A DNA stretch of 53,761 nucleotides. Origin: Actinomycetota bacterium (GTDB lineage: Bacteria; Actinomycetota; Acidimicrobiia; Acidimicrobiales; JAMDDE01). The notes beneath the pieces are model-generated. The model searched no databases and had not been told where the DNA came from. It saw only the letters and a program-made list of their open reading frames with translations. The stretch spans positions 1 through 53,761 of the forward strand of contig JAMDDE010000043.1 in NCBI GenBank assembly GCA_023489235.1, written 5' to 3'. Made by a program: the position numbers and the translations under genes. Positions 8,872 through 18,116 of the stretch are shown here, piece by piece. Numbering within the stretch: position 1 is the first letter of the stretch; each line of letters begins with the position of its first letter.

Positions 8872-9858
8872 TCAACTCTGACTCTTGCCTGTCACCTTGA
8901 CAGCTGTACCTATGGCATCAACCAGGCCAGCTGCAGCCAGGTCATGAGCTACCTTGATCGCGTTGGTGATCGCAGTAGCAGATGAAGAACCATGGCTTAT
9001 CACGCAAACACCATTGACACCAAGTAGCATGGCTCCACCGGTATTGTCCGGATCGAAAGTTTGCAGTATTGGCGTCAGATAAGGCATCAATACCTCTATG
9101 CACTTCTGTGTTTCCTCATTGGTTTGCAGCACACTCCAGAACAGTCCCATGAGTGACTTGAGACTGCCCTCGAGTGACTTCAAAGCTACATTGCCAGTGA
9201 AGCCATCCGTTACCACTACATCGGCTGCACCACCCAACAGGTCGCGTCCTTCGACATTACCGATGAAACGAACTCCTGCCCCCTCAGCAAGTAGTGCATG
9301 CGCCTGTCTCACCGTATCGGTTCCTTTGCTCGGCTCTTCCCCTATGGACAAGAGCGCCACTCGTGGCTCTGCAATTCCATAACGCTCGCGAGCAAAGATA
9401 GAACCCATTTGGGCGAATTGAACCAACATGGTAGGCGAACACTCCAAGTTCGCTCCCGAATCAATGAGTACGCAAGGAGACCTGCCCGGCACGGGCAGGG
9501 GGGTAGCAATAGCCGGCCTGCTTACACCTGCAAGCCGCCCCATTCGTAGAAGTGCTGCCGCCATTGCTGCTCCCGTATTTCCAGCACTGACCATTGCCGC
9601 GGCTTTGCCGTCACGTACAGCTTCAGCGGCACGCACCATCGAAGAGTCCTTCTTCCTGCGAACAGCTTTTGCTGGGTCATCGGTCATCTCCACTACTTCA
9701 CTGGCAGGAATGATCTCCAACTCGCCTGTATTGGACAACCGCGTAGGATCTCCCACCAGCACTACTGGAATACCAGACCCTGCCGCCGCGACAGCTCCCT
9801 CGACCACCGCCTGAGGAGCATGGTCTCCGCCCATGGCATCGACCGCTACTGTCAACAC
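8872..9858 (-). CDS. plsX: Phosphate acyltransferase PlsX
   Basis: PlsX converts acyl-ACP and phosphate to acyl phosphate, the first donor for glycerolipid synthesis by PlsY. Recognisable segments are VAVDAMGGDHAPQAVVEGAV at the N terminus, VSAGNTGAAMAAALLRMGRL in the middle, VVTDGFTGNVALKSLEG and GVNGVCVISHGSSSATAITN toward the end. The 328-residue length is normal. The start is GTG (9858), followed directly by TTG. It lies 22 bp after rpmF and upstream of acpP, so enzyme and substrate carrier are encoded together. Confidence 0.96.
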   Translation of the reverse strand: MLTVAVDAMGGDHAPQAVVEGAVAAAGSGIPVVLVGDPTRLSNTGELEIIPASEVVEMTDDPAKAVRRKKDSSMVRAAEAVRDGKAAAMVSAGNTGAAMAAALLRMGRLAGVSRPAIATPLPVPGRSPCVLIDSGANLECSPTMLVQFAQMGSIFARERYGIAEPRVALLSIGEEPSKGTDTVRQAHALLAEGAGVRFIGNVEGRDLLGGAADVVVTDGFTGNVALKSLEGSLKSLMGLFWSVLQTNEETQKCIEVLMPYLTPILQTFDPDNTGGAMLLGVNGVCVISHGSSSATAITNAIKVAHDLAAAGLVDAIGTAVKVTGKSQS

Positions 9859-9880
9859 TTAGACGACCTGCCCACAGCCT

Positions 9881-10060
9881 TCATCCGACATCGATGACTT
9901 GTCTGCCCTTATACCACCCACAACTAGGGCATACGATATGAGATAACTTCGGCTTGCGGCAATGGGGGCATACGCTCATAGCCGGTTGAGCCAACCTCCA
10001 GTTGGATGCCCTGCGGCTCCTGCTTTTCGCTTTGGATGTCTTCCTCTTTGGAACTGCCAT
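9881..10060 (-). CDS. rpmF: 50S ribosomal protein L32 (zinc-ribbon form)
   Basis: This 59-residue protein reads MAVPKRKTSKAKSRSRRASN at the N terminus, the standard L32 start, and has a complete zinc ribbon: CPHC at residues 31-34 and CPSC at 44-47, ending GWYKGRQVIDVG. AAGGAG lies about 10 bases upstream of the ATG. L32 binds 23S rRNA in the large subunit. Its position between yceD and plsX is the conserved yceD-rpmF-plsX order, which confirms the call. It is the cysteine-containing (zinc-binding) version rather than the zinc-free paralogue. Confidence 0.97.
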   Translation of the reverse strand: MAVPKRKTSKAKSRSRRASNWRLAQPAMSVCPHCRKPKLSHIVCPSCGWYKGRQVIDVG

Positions 10061-10338
10061 ATACCAACGAACTCCTTCGACTACGCAGCCTCATCATCTC
10101 TGCCACCTAGATTATCCAGCTGCGCCATCATACAACATGGCCCCTAGCTACGTTGACCGATTCCATCTTAACAAGTACTTCCAGGAGGATCCGACCTCAC
10201 CTCATGAATCCTGCCAAGACCGTTAACCTGTGATAAAGAGCGTCCCACAAAGCCTCGGCTCGTAATCCATGGAGAGGACGCCTGGGTGCAGCTTTGCCTC
10301 CCACTATCTCCTCGCAGATGCTCATCGTCCGCCAAGCA

Positions 10339-10851
10339 TCAACTGTACAGCATCCGCAGAACCTCGAACCTCGAGTCGACTACAGGCTCGCAAGAGCAAC
10401 TGGAAACATTCAAATTCGTCCCGCACGACGGACAAAGCCCCTTGCAGGCATCGTTGCAGACAGGAGCCAGGGGGAGTTCCAACATGACGGCATCGCGCAC
10501 CATTGGCTCTAGATCCAAGTGCTCACCGGAGAGCAGGTATATGCGTCCCTCTTCTACCTCTCGCCAATCCCCTTCAGCAAACAGTTCGTGCACATCCACT
10601 CTCAAGTTGCCGTTGATGGGTTCGAGGCATCTCCTGCACTCTGCCACCCAAGGGGCTTTGATGACCCCTTGAACTAATATCCCTCCATGAACAGCCTCCA
10701 TATCCACATCAACTAAGATCTCCGCTCCAGAGGGAACCTCACTACAGGTGGCTACCAAGTCATCCAAATGGCCAATCCGTACTTGCCGTTGGCGAACACC
10801 CGGCAGACGCATGAGAGTCGCAACATGGACTACAAAGGGCCTATACCCCAT
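10339..10851 (-). CDS. yceD: YceD family protein (DUF177), 23S rRNA accumulation
   Basis: YceD proteins are small basic/acidic proteins linked to 23S rRNA accumulation, usually encoded directly before rpmF. This 170-residue copy has the typical core APWVAECRRCLEPINGNLRV and a C-terminal cysteine-rich segment with CNDACKGLCPSCGTNLNVSS and CSCEP, which may bind zinc. It heads the minus-strand run toward ftsY and is divergent from rpmB. A 278-bp gap separates it from rpmF, longer than usual. The precise biochemical role of the family is not settled. Confidence 0.9.
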   Translation of the reverse strand: MGYRPFVVHVATLMRLPGVRQRQVRIGHLDDLVATCSEVPSGAEILVDVDMEAVHGGILVQGVIKAPWVAECRRCLEPINGNLRVDVHELFAEGDWREVEEGRIYLLSGEHLDLEPMVRDAVMLELPLAPVCNDACKGLCPSCGTNLNVSSCSCEPVVDSRFEVLRMLYS

Positions 10852-11185
10852 CGTTGCTCACCGCCCTAAACAAGTCTTGATTCATGAAACATTTTAATAC
10901 ACCAAAACAGCGAAGAGATGACAGCTGTGTAGCATGCCTCTATCAAGACCTTAATGCAGAGCGACAATTAGCCTATCCTCCAAGGCAAGGACGAATGCTT
11001 GCCGACCTGGCTCCAGTATGGGGAGCATGCCAGAGTACGATCATCATGAACCATACTCCGATGAAAAGCTCTCGGGGAATTGGTGGTAAAGTCTTCTTGA
11101 TCATTGGCAAGTCGTTTGTTGGACTTGTAAAAACGTAGGACAGGAGAGGGTTCCTCTCGACATTTAGGTGATGAAGGCAGGAGTC
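10852..11185. promoter_or_regulatory. Divergent intergenic region between yceD and rpmB
   Basis: This 334-bp spacer must hold the promoters of the leftward yceD-to-ftsY cluster and of the rightward rpmB gene. A small GAGAGG-GTT-CCTCTC hairpin lies at about 11144-11158, roughly 30 bases before rpmB, and could influence its translation. I see no convincing coding ORF and no clear -10/-35 pair. Confidence 0.4.
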
Positions 11186-11398
11186 GTGGCAGCAGTTTGT
11201 GAGGTTTGCGGGAAGAAACCGTCTTTCGGCATGAACGTAAGCCATTCGCATCGAAGGACCAAGCGGAGATGGAATCCGAACGTTCAGCGGATAAGAGCTG
11301 AGGTGAATGGTGTAACTAGACGCATTCATGTATGCACCTCTTGTTTGCGCGCCAACAAGGTCATAAAGCCGACTCCCAGAGTGTGGCAGCCAGATTGA
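11186..11398 (+). CDS. rpmB: 50S ribosomal protein L28 (zinc-ribbon form)
   Basis: The 70-residue product is L28: [20 protein letters not shown], then [18 protein letters not shown], then [11 protein letters not shown]. Two CxxC pairs make it the zinc-binding paralogue. The open frame starts at 11168, but GTG at 11186 gives the standard [11 protein letters not shown] terminus and has AAGG/GGAG purines 3-12 bases upstream. It is transcribed alone, rightward, and converges on devR. L28 is an essential or near-essential component of the large ribosomal subunit. Confidence 0.95.
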   Translation: MAAVCEVCGKKPSFGMNVSHSHRRTKRRWNPNVQRIRAEVNGVTRRIHVCTSCLRANKVIKPTPRVWQPD

Positions 11399-11427
11399 GG
11401 CTTCTCTCGACACTGGCTGTTTCGCAA

Positions 11428-12096
11428 CTATCGCTTCAACAAGCGACGTCGCTGTTCTGCCAAACGTGCAGCGTATACAGCAGCCTCTGTCCTCCTGGAC
11501 ATCCCCATCTTGGCAAGGAGATTGGATACGTAGTTCTTGACCGTCTTCTCGGCTAGATACAGTTCCGCTGCAATTTGACGGTTGGTTTTGCCCTCTGCTA
11601 TCAAGCTCAAGACCTTGCGCTCCTGGGCGGTAAGTCTCTCAATTAGTTGGTCATTGTTCGTATCCGCCCGCAGCCTCTCTAGGACGTGACTAGTCAAAGC
11701 TGGATCCAACAACGACTCGCCGGTGGAGACACGGCGAATTGCCTCTACCAGCTCGGCCCCCTTGATCTGCTTCAACACATACCCAGCTGCACCAGCCATA
11801 ATAGCTGAGAACAGGGCGTCATCATCATCAAAAGAGGTGAGCATAAGGCATGCAATAGAGGGGTGATGGGAGCGTATCTCTCGACAAACCTCCACTCCAT
11901 CCCCATCTGGAAGACGAATGTCCAACACGGCTACATCAGGGTGAGAAATGGGTATACGCTTAAGCGCTTCCGCGGCAGTAGCAGCCTCGCCAACTACTAC
12001 TATGTCGTCCTCTGCCTCTATCAGATCCTTTATCCCTCGGCGGACAAGTTCATGATCGTCCAGCAGAAACACCCCTATGCCTTGTTCAGGGGACAT
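11428..12096 (-). CDS. NarL/LuxR-type response regulator, DevR-like
   Basis: This is the DNA-binding partner of the histidine kinase just upstream. From ATG 12096 the receiver domain begins VFLLDDHELVRRGIKDLIEA and places the phospho-acceptor at about Asp59 (VAVLDIRLPDGDG). The C-terminal LuxR helix-turn-helix is LTAQERKVLSLIAEGKTNRQ followed by AEKTVKNYVSNLLAKM, very like DevR/DosR, which controls hypoxia and dormancy genes in mycobacteria. The frame extends to 12120 but AAGGAGGGGAG directly before 12096 favours the shorter start. Similarity to DevR suggests, but does not prove, redox or oxygen control. The spacer to devS is 133 bp, so it may have its own promoter. Confidence 0.92.
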   Translation of the reverse strand: MSPEQGIGVFLLDDHELVRRGIKDLIEAEDDIVVVGEAATAAEALKRIPISHPDVAVLDIRLPDGDGVEVCREIRSHHPSIACLMLTSFDDDDALFSAIMAGAAGYVLKQIKGAELVEAIRRVSTGESLLDPALTSHVLERLRADTNNDQLIERLTAQERKVLSLIAEGKTNRQIAAELYLAEKTVKNYVSNLLAKMGMSRRTEAAVYAARLAEQRRRLLKR

Positions 12097-12229
12097 CTCC
12101 CCTCCTTGGCCCTGAATCAATCTTCATCATATCGATCTCTCCGATCTGTCCAACTTAGCAGAGCGGCCACGGATAGAACGGATAACCACCTTGTGTCTCG
12201 ACGCATGAAGACAAGGCCGGATCCAAGCA

Positions 12230-13405
12230 CTACGATCCACTATCTCCCGGATCATCCAGCCTGGAGGGAGCCTTTAAAGGCACTACCCAGGTGAGTACCG
12301 TACCACCAGAGGGTCTGTTGTCTATGCTACAGTGGCCGCCCAAAAGTTTGGCTCGTTCTGACATGTTAGCCAGTCCCCTCCCACTGCAACTACGAACCTC
12401 CGCTACGTCGAATCCCACCCCATTGTCCTCCACCTCTAAGACGATCTCTTCCCCAACCGTCACTACCACCTTCACCGCTGTTGCCCGAGCATGCCTTGCC
12501 ACATTGGAAAGTGCTTCTCGAACCGTAGTGAGAAGATGCTCGCGCTGCCCTGGGCTGATAACAGAGTCCAGCGGTCCATCCACCTCCAGTGATGGCTCGA
12601 ACCCAAGTGCCTTTGCCGAGTCCCGCACCATCTCGGCAAGGGCGTGTCGAACCCCTTGTCCAGTGTCCATCTCATGGCCAAGGGCAAAGATGGTAGACCT
12701 TATCTGTCTTATGACGTCGTCGAGTTCGTCAACGGCATCCTGGAGACGTTTGGAGACAGTGGCATCCTCTATGCGTTTCACTATGCCTTGCAAGGACAGC
12801 CCAGTGGCAAACAATCTTTGGATCACCGTGTCGTGCAGATCACGAGCGATCCTCTCCCTGTCCTCGATTAAGGTTAGCTCGCTGATCCTCTTGTGAAGGT
12901 TAGCGCTATCTATAGCAATTCCTGCTGCAGTTGCCAGAGCTTGCACCACAGCTTCGTCTTCCTCGCTAAAGCTCCGCTCCCCTTGCTTCTCGGCTAAGTA
13001 CAAATTGCCGAAAACCTTGTTGGAAACGAGGATGGGCACGCCCAGGAATGAGTGCATAATTGGATGATTAGGAGGAAATCCCCAGCTGAAAGGGTGAGTT
13101 GTAACATCCTCCAGTCGTATGGGCCTAGGATCCACGATAAGTTGACCCAACACTCCCCTTCCTTCAGGTGGCGCTCCTATTGCTCGTACGGTATCCTCAT
13201 CCAACCCAACCGTTAGGAACTCGGCAAGCCTTTTGCCTTCTTCGTCTAGAACACCCATGGCGGCATATTTTGCACCAGCTAGGTTTTTGGCCTGTTCGAT
13301 AATACGATACAGCACAGAAGGCATCGATAGATCCGACTCTATGAACAGCACTGCCTCTAGAAGCTGGCGTAGGCGAACAGAATCCTTGATGCGCTCGAAT
13401 ACCAC
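12230..13405 (-). CDS. GAF-domain sensor histidine kinase, DevS-like
   Basis: The 391-residue kinase has one GAF domain (about residues 25-170) and a HisKA_3/HATPase module with phospho-acceptor His191 in ARDLHDTVIQRLF and an N box ending VEDNGVGFD. The GAF segment IRLEDVTTHPFSWGFPPNHP followed by IMHSFLGVPI closely resembles the GAF domains of mycobacterial DevS/DosT; the His in PPNHPIM (His114) falls where I recall the heme ligand of DevS lying. DevS and DosT have two GAF domains, so this is a shorter form. There is no transmembrane segment, so it is cytoplasmic. It is encoded directly before the DevR-like regulator, and the two should form a phosphorelay. The start is GTG. Confidence 0.9.
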   Translation of the reverse strand: MVFERIKDSVRLRQLLEAVLFIESDLSMPSVLYRIIEQAKNLAGAKYAAMGVLDEEGKRLAEFLTVGLDEDTVRAIGAPPEGRGVLGQLIVDPRPIRLEDVTTHPFSWGFPPNHPIMHSFLGVPILVSNKVFGNLYLAEKQGERSFSEEDEAVVQALATAAGIAIDSANLHKRISELTLIEDRERIARDLHDTVIQRLFATGLSLQGIVKRIEDATVSKRLQDAVDELDDVIRQIRSTIFALGHEMDTGQGVRHALAEMVRDSAKALGFEPSLEVDGPLDSVISPGQREHLLTTVREALSNVARHARATAVKVVVTVGEEIVLEVEDNGVGFDVAEVRSCSGRGLANMSERAKLLGGHCSIDNRPSGGTVLTWVVPLKAPSRLDDPGDSGS

Positions 13406-13547
13406 ACTTACAGCCTACGCATTCTCGATGGACAAGACGAAGACCGCACGAGCATCAACCATCCCAGGGGGGTGAGGAGGCTGCCCTCCAAAGATCTGGC
13501 AGTTTGTTGGGATGTCGCTTCACTGAAAAGACAGTATCCTCTGCAGA

Positions 13548-14489
13548 TCAAAGATCGTGCTCCCAACCGATGATGGGCAAGGATCCTCCATCCAAAGTCC
13601 GCCTGGAGGGGTCTTGTGAACATGTTCCCACTACCAGGGGAGGAGATAGCCCTGCTCTCTCGAACTCCGCAAATATCTCCTCCGGTTTTGCGGCAGTAAA
13701 GATGAGCTCATAGTCTTCGCCCCCGCCCAAGGCATCAGAAAAAGTAGCTCCAGGAGCTACAGGAACAGCAGAGAGCTCCACCCCGACGTGGGAGTCGTCA
13801 GCCAAATGATTAAGATCTGCAGAGAATCCATCGGATATATCTATCATTGCTGAGGCTCCTGCTCTGCTGGCAGCTACTCCCTCTGCCAGCCTCGCCTTGG
13901 GACGACGATAAGCATCAGTGAGCTTAGCGGCTACCTCGGGAGTAACCGAGCCATCCCCACTACCTCCCTGTCGAAACCCCTGTTGGCCTCGAAGCAGAGC
14001 CAACCCTGCAGCGGAGGATCCAAGGGGACCTGTTACAAAAATAAAGTCACCTGGACGTGCTCCGGATCGCAGCAGAGGGGGCCTCCCTTCGGTAGTGCCT
14101 ATCACCGCAACTGAGATGAGCAGCTCTCTCCCACCAGAGAGGTCTCCTCCGACTACCTGGACACCGTATTCCTCGGATGCTTCCTTGATCCCTCGATACA
14201 TCTGTTCTATCTCAGAAGCACTGGCCCCAGCGATAGAGACCACTGCATAGCTAGGCACCCCTCCCATAGCAGCTATGTCACTAACATTGACTGCTATGGC
14301 CTTCCAGCCAAAATCCTCCAAAGTAACAATATCGAGGTCCGCATGGACACCAGCTACCACAAGGTCGGCAGCAAACAATTCTACTTCAGTAAAACACTTG
14401 ATCACTGCAGCATCGTCACCTATCCACACCTCTCCTTTGGGCGCGGGAACCATACCGCGCTTTATATGTTCGATCACTGCAAACTCCAT
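13548..14489 (-). CDS. thiL: Thiamine-monophosphate kinase
   Basis: ThiL phosphorylates thiamine monophosphate to thiamine diphosphate, the cofactor used by Kgd and KorB elsewhere in this window. Diagnostic segments are WIGDDAAVIKCF near the N terminus, IAVNVSDIAAMGGVPSYAVV, VVGGDLSGGRELLISVAVIG, MIDISDGFSADLNHLA and LGGGEDYELIFTA. The length of 313 is normal for this AIR-synthase/PurM-like family. It is separated from devS by 142 bp and diverges from pckG. No thi-box riboswitch was recognised upstream. Confidence 0.95.
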   Translation of the reverse strand: MEFAVIEHIKRGMVPAPKGEVWIGDDAAVIKCFTEVELFAADLVVAGVHADLDIVTLEDFGWKAIAVNVSDIAAMGGVPSYAVVSIAGASASEIEQMYRGIKEASEEYGVQVVGGDLSGGRELLISVAVIGTTEGRPPLLRSGARPGDFIFVTGPLGSSAAGLALLRGQQGFRQGGSGDGSVTPEVAAKLTDAYRRPKARLAEGVAASRAGASAMIDISDGFSADLNHLADDSHVGVELSAVPVAPGATFSDALGGGEDYELIFTAAKPEEIFAEFERAGLSPPLVVGTCSQDPSRRTLDGGSLPIIGWEHDL

Positions 14490-14720
14490 GAGGGGGATCC
14501 ATTCCTTTCGAGTTGACTATCCCAAGTAAGCTCATCATGGCATACTTGGCGGCCAGGACTCCTCTATCCTTCCCAATCAGAGCCTCCTCCGCTAGGAAAC
14601 AATGTCCAAGGGTTGACTTGGCTAGATGAAGCCACTCTGTTTATTATGTTCTTTACCACTGCTGCGCTTGAAAGACATGAGTACCTCTGCGCTGAGAGTA
14701 ACTCTTCAAGAAAGGGCAAG

Positions 14721-16532
14721 TTGACGACGACTGCTAAAACTACCAACAAAGCTCTGCTCAAATGGGTGGAAGATATAGCAACTCTCACCAAACCCGACAA
14801 TATAGTGTGGGTGGATGGTTCTCCATCCCAATACCAGGAGCTGACAGAGGAGCTTGTACAAGGAGGGACCTTCATACCTCTAGCTCCCGACAAGCGCCCC
14901 CAGAGCTTCTTGGCTCGCTCGGATCCGTCTGACGTAGCTAGGGTAGAGGATCGTACTTTCATATGCTCGCAACGACAGGAGGATGCGGGTCCCACTAACA
15001 ACTGGGTGGATCCCAACATCATGCGTCAGACTCTATTTGAACTGTACAAGGGTGCCATGCAGGGCCGAACCATGTACGTCATCCCCTTCTGTATGGGACC
15101 AATAGGATCTCCTTTCTCCAAGATCGGCGTAGAACTGACCGACTCTCCATATGTAGTAGTCAGCATGTACATCATGGCCCATACTGGACAGGCCGTACTG
15201 GATGCCCTAGGAGATTCAGGGGACTTCGTCCCAGCGGTGCATTCGGTAGGGGCTCCCTTGTCCCAAGGTGAAAAGGATAGTACATGGCCTTGCAATCCCA
15301 GTCACAAGTACATAGTCCATTACCCAGAGACGACCGAGATCTGGTCTTTTGGCTCAGGATACGGGGGAAATGCTCTGCTCGGCAAGAAATGCCTTGCGTT
15401 GCGCATAGCGTCATGGCTGGCAAGAAAGGAGGGGTGGCTGGCAGAGCACATGCTGATCTTGAAGCTTACCTCTCCGGAAGGACACGTCCACTACATAGCA
15501 GGGGCCTTCCCCTCTGCGTGCGGTAAGACCAACTTGGCTATGATCATCCCTACGCTGCCAGGATGGAAAGCCGAAACTATCGGTGATGACATCGCTTGGA
15601 TGCGTATAGGAGAGGACGGACGACTATGGGCACTCAATCCAGAGACTGGATTCTTCGGGGTTGCTCCTGGAACCAACTCGAAGACCAACCCCATAGCCAT
15701 GGAAACTCTGCGCTCCAGTTGCCTATTTGTCAACACGGCGCTAACTGAGGATGGAGATGTATGGTGGGAGGGCATGACCGAAGAGTTGCCTCCTTATCTG
15801 ATCGACTGGCAAGGCAACCCATGGACTCCGGAATCGGGCAGGGATGCTGCCCATCCAAATGCTAGGTTCACGGTAGCAGCTGCCCAAAACCCGATCATGG
15901 CACCAGAGTGGACGGACCCGAGGGGGGTCCCCATATCGGCTATCCTGCTTGGAGGACGGCGGGCCTCCGTCATCCCTTTGGTGTGCGAAGCATTCAACTG
16001 GAACCATGGGGTGTTCCTGGGCTCCATCATGTCCTCGGAGACTACAGCAGCAGCGACCGGCGAAATAGGAGTCGTACGACGTGACCCATTTGCCATGCTG
16101 CCTTTCTGCGGCTATAACATGGCAGATTACTTCGCCCACTGGCTCTCTATGCCTCAGAGAACCTCTGCAGATAAACTGCCTCGAATCTTCTATGTGAACT
16201 GGTTCAGGAGAGGTCGTGACGGCAGTTTTCTCTGGCCAGGCTTTGGAGACAACTCTAGAGTCCTGGAGTGGATATGCAGGAGGGTAGAGGGAGAAAACGC
16301 CGATGCCGTAGAGAGCCCCATTGGCTATCTCCCTTCTCCAAGAGATATCGACACCACCGGTATGAACATAAGCCCATCGGCCATGGAGGAGCTACTCTCT
16401 GTGGACATAGATGGCTGGCGCAAAGAGGTATCACTCATAGAAGAGCACTATGCTCAGTTCGGAGATCGACTACCCCCCCAACTAAGAGCAGAGCTGGATG
16501 CCTTGTCCAAACGGCTCCATCAAAGTAGTTGA
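14721..16532 (+). CDS. pckG: Phosphoenolpyruvate carboxykinase (GTP)
   Basis: PckG interconverts oxaloacetate and phosphoenolpyruvate with GTP, the key gluconeogenic step. It shows [20 protein letters not shown], the phosphate-binding loop with reactive cysteine [32 protein letters not shown] and the C-terminal [20 protein letters not shown]. The frame is open from TTG 14613, but the extra 36 residues have no family counterpart. TTG 14721, with AAGAAAGGG just upstream, gives 603 residues, matching actinobacterial enzymes (about 606). It is divergent from thiL and convergent with the MFS gene. Confidence 0.96.
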   Translation: MTTTAKTTNKALLKWVEDIATLTKPDNIVWVDGSPSQYQELTEELVQGGTFIPLAPDKRPQSFLARSDPSDVARVEDRTFICSQRQEDAGPTNNWVDPNIMRQTLFELYKGAMQGRTMYVIPFCMGPIGSPFSKIGVELTDSPYVVVSMYIMAHTGQAVLDALGDSGDFVPAVHSVGAPLSQGEKDSTWPCNPSHKYIVHYPETTEIWSFGSGYGGNALLGKKCLALRIASWLARKEGWLAEHMLILKLTSPEGHVHYIAGAFPSACGKTNLAMIIPTLPGWKAETIGDDIAWMRIGEDGRLWALNPETGFFGVAPGTNSKTNPIAMETLRSSCLFVNTALTEDGDVWWEGMTEELPPYLIDWQGNPWTPESGRDAAHPNARFTVAAAQNPIMAPEWTDPRGVPISAILLGGRRASVIPLVCEAFNWNHGVFLGSIMSSETTAAATGEIGVVRRDPFAMLPFCGYNMADYFAHWLSMPQRTSADKLPRIFYVNWFRRGRDGSFLWPGFGDNSRVLEWICRRVEGENADAVESPIGYLPSPRDIDTTGMNISPSAMEELLSVDIDGWRKEVSLIEEHYAQFGDRLPPQLRAELDALSKRLHQSS

Positions 16533-16571
16533 ACTTCGTCTGAGAACTGCAAACCTCTACACCAGCCAGAA

Positions 16572-16611
16572 CCAAGTTGGAACGATGTATGTATTAGTTC
16601 CAAACACTTGG
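16572..16611. terminator. Stem-loop between pckG and the convergent MFS gene
   Basis: CCAAG-TTGGAAC (16572-16583) pairs with GTTCCAA-ACA-CTTGG (16597-16611), leaving a 3-base bulge and a 13-base loop. It sits about 40 bases after the pckG stop and overlaps the last codons of the MFS gene, so it could stop transcription in either direction. There is no clear T tract, so confidence is modest. Confidence 0.45.
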
Positions 16612-18051
16612 TGCATGGTGGCTCAATGCTCGCCTTCCTGTGAAATAGGATATTGCAGTAATAGAGGCTACTACCGCAATTACTACATCCCCGGAGACCA
16701 GTGGCAACGTAGCTAGTACTGGTAGGAGTCCTCCTACCACCCAAGTGAGCTGTAAACGCATCTCGAATCGAGCAAATGCCCTCCCCTGTGCCATAGGAGG
16801 AATATAACGTTGCACGATAGCGTCAAAGGATGGTTTGCCTATAGCACCAGCTAAACCTATGGTTGCCCCAAGAGCTGCTTGTATTGCCACTCCTCCCACA
16901 AAAGCAGCCACTGCGCCTGCAATAGCTACTATTACCAGGGATAATGCAAGGATCTGCTGCAACGAGAGGATCTTTCTTATACGCGGTACCGACCAGGAAC
17001 CCAGCATTGACCCAGCGCCACTGGCAGCAAGTAGTGCCCCATACCACACCATCCCTGCATGCTCTCGTCGTAAGGCAAAAGCCAGCAGGAACACCAAGAA
17101 CCCCACTGAGCCGCGGAGTACCGACATGGCGGTTACTGCCAAGAGGGCTTCAGGGTGCTCGGTAGGGCGAGCCAATCTCTCTCTGGAATCCAGATGAAGC
17201 ATGCCGTTCCCTTTGGCACCACCATGATCTGCCTGCCGAGTATCCTGACGGCCAGAGACTTGGTTACCCAACTCTGCATCCTGGTTTGTAGTCATCGTGC
17301 TCGCCGATGGAGCAGGATGACGGGACTGTCGTGGCAGTCTCAACGCCATAGCTGTACCCACCAGGAACACTGCTGCATCCATACGGAGAACCCACGGTGC
17401 ACCTAGCGAGGGGAGCTTCAGAACTCCCACTCCTGGCAGAGCAATGAGGAACCCTGCGATTGAAGCGATCAAGGTCAGTCTGGCGTTAATTGCTGCTAGC
17501 TCATAAGGCCCCTTAACGGTGCTCCCACGCCTGACGAAAGAGGGAGGGATGGTTCCAGCTCCACTGAGTGCATCATTTGGAGGCTCCTTGGTCCGATTCA
17601 TGGCTGTCGCCACCGTTGGGACGAAAGCGCTCTTGGAAACCTGGTACAGCTTGGAAAGCACCAACATGGCAAAGGCCTCTGGGAACAGGACGAGGCTGTG
17701 TACATTCACCGCCATCAACAGGCATATCACTACACGCGTTCCGCCAGTTAGTACTATGGACTTTCGTCTTGACTCTCGTCCCTTGTCCAGGACTGGAGCA
17801 AGCAGAGGTGCTACCACGGCAAATGGGGCCATGGTCAACAGCAGGTAGAGAACTACCTGACCTTTGGCGGCATCCGGTGAGATGGAGAAGAAAAGGGATC
17901 CAGCAAGGGAGATGGCAAGCAGAGTATCTCCTGCCATCATGAACACATGCACCAAGGCTAAGCGTCCGAGGGGCGTATCTTGATCAAAGGTCTCTACGAG
18001 AAACGACCTGGCAGCCTGGATCCAACGCCACCGTAGAACGCGCTCTCTCAC
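16594..18051 (-). CDS. MFS-type transporter
   Basis: The 485-residue protein is a polytopic membrane protein of about 12 helices with the major facilitator pattern. The first segment is LALVHVFMMAGDTLLAISLA, followed by VVLYLLLTMAPFAVVAPLLA, and the loop PVLDKGRESRRKSIVLTGGT resembles the conserved cytoplasmic loop after helix 2. A long soluble stretch around residues 245-290 (LPRQSRHPAPSASTMTTN onward) separates the two six-helix halves. The substrate is unknown; it could export a drug or metabolite. The start is GTG at 18051. It may be the distal gene of a leftward unit with the CoA-transferase-like gene 65 bp upstream. Confidence 0.85.
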   Translation of the reverse strand: MRERVLRWRWIQAARSFLVETFDQDTPLGRLALVHVFMMAGDTLLAISLAGSLFFSISPDAAKGQVVLYLLLTMAPFAVVAPLLAPVLDKGRESRRKSIVLTGGTRVVICLLMAVNVHSLVLFPEAFAMLVLSKLYQVSKSAFVPTVATAMNRTKEPPNDALSGAGTIPPSFVRRGSTVKGPYELAAINARLTLIASIAGFLIALPGVGVLKLPSLGAPWVLRMDAAVFLVGTAMALRLPRQSRHPAPSASTMTTNQDAELGNQVSGRQDTRQADHGGAKGNGMLHLDSRERLARPTEHPEALLAVTAMSVLRGSVGFLVFLLAFALRREHAGMVWYGALLAASGAGSMLGSWSVPRIRKILSLQQILALSLVIVAIAGAVAAFVGGVAIQAALGATIGLAGAIGKPSFDAIVQRYIPPMAQGRAFARFEMRLQLTWVVGGLLPVLATLPLVSGDVVIAVVASITAISYFTGRRALSHHAPSVWN

Positions 18052-18116
18052 GATACACCACAGTCTCTATCGTAAGAACAGTAGGGCACGCTGTAGGAGT
18101 GCTCCTTTTTTACCGA

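Noticed and set aside
10973-11413. 146-codon minus-strand ORF
   Set aside because: It is antisense to rpmB, which is certain, and has no domain signal.
14613-14720. N-terminal extension of PckG from TTG 14613
   Set aside because: The extra 36 residues have no counterpart in the family as I recall it, and TTG 14721 has a better placed purine box.
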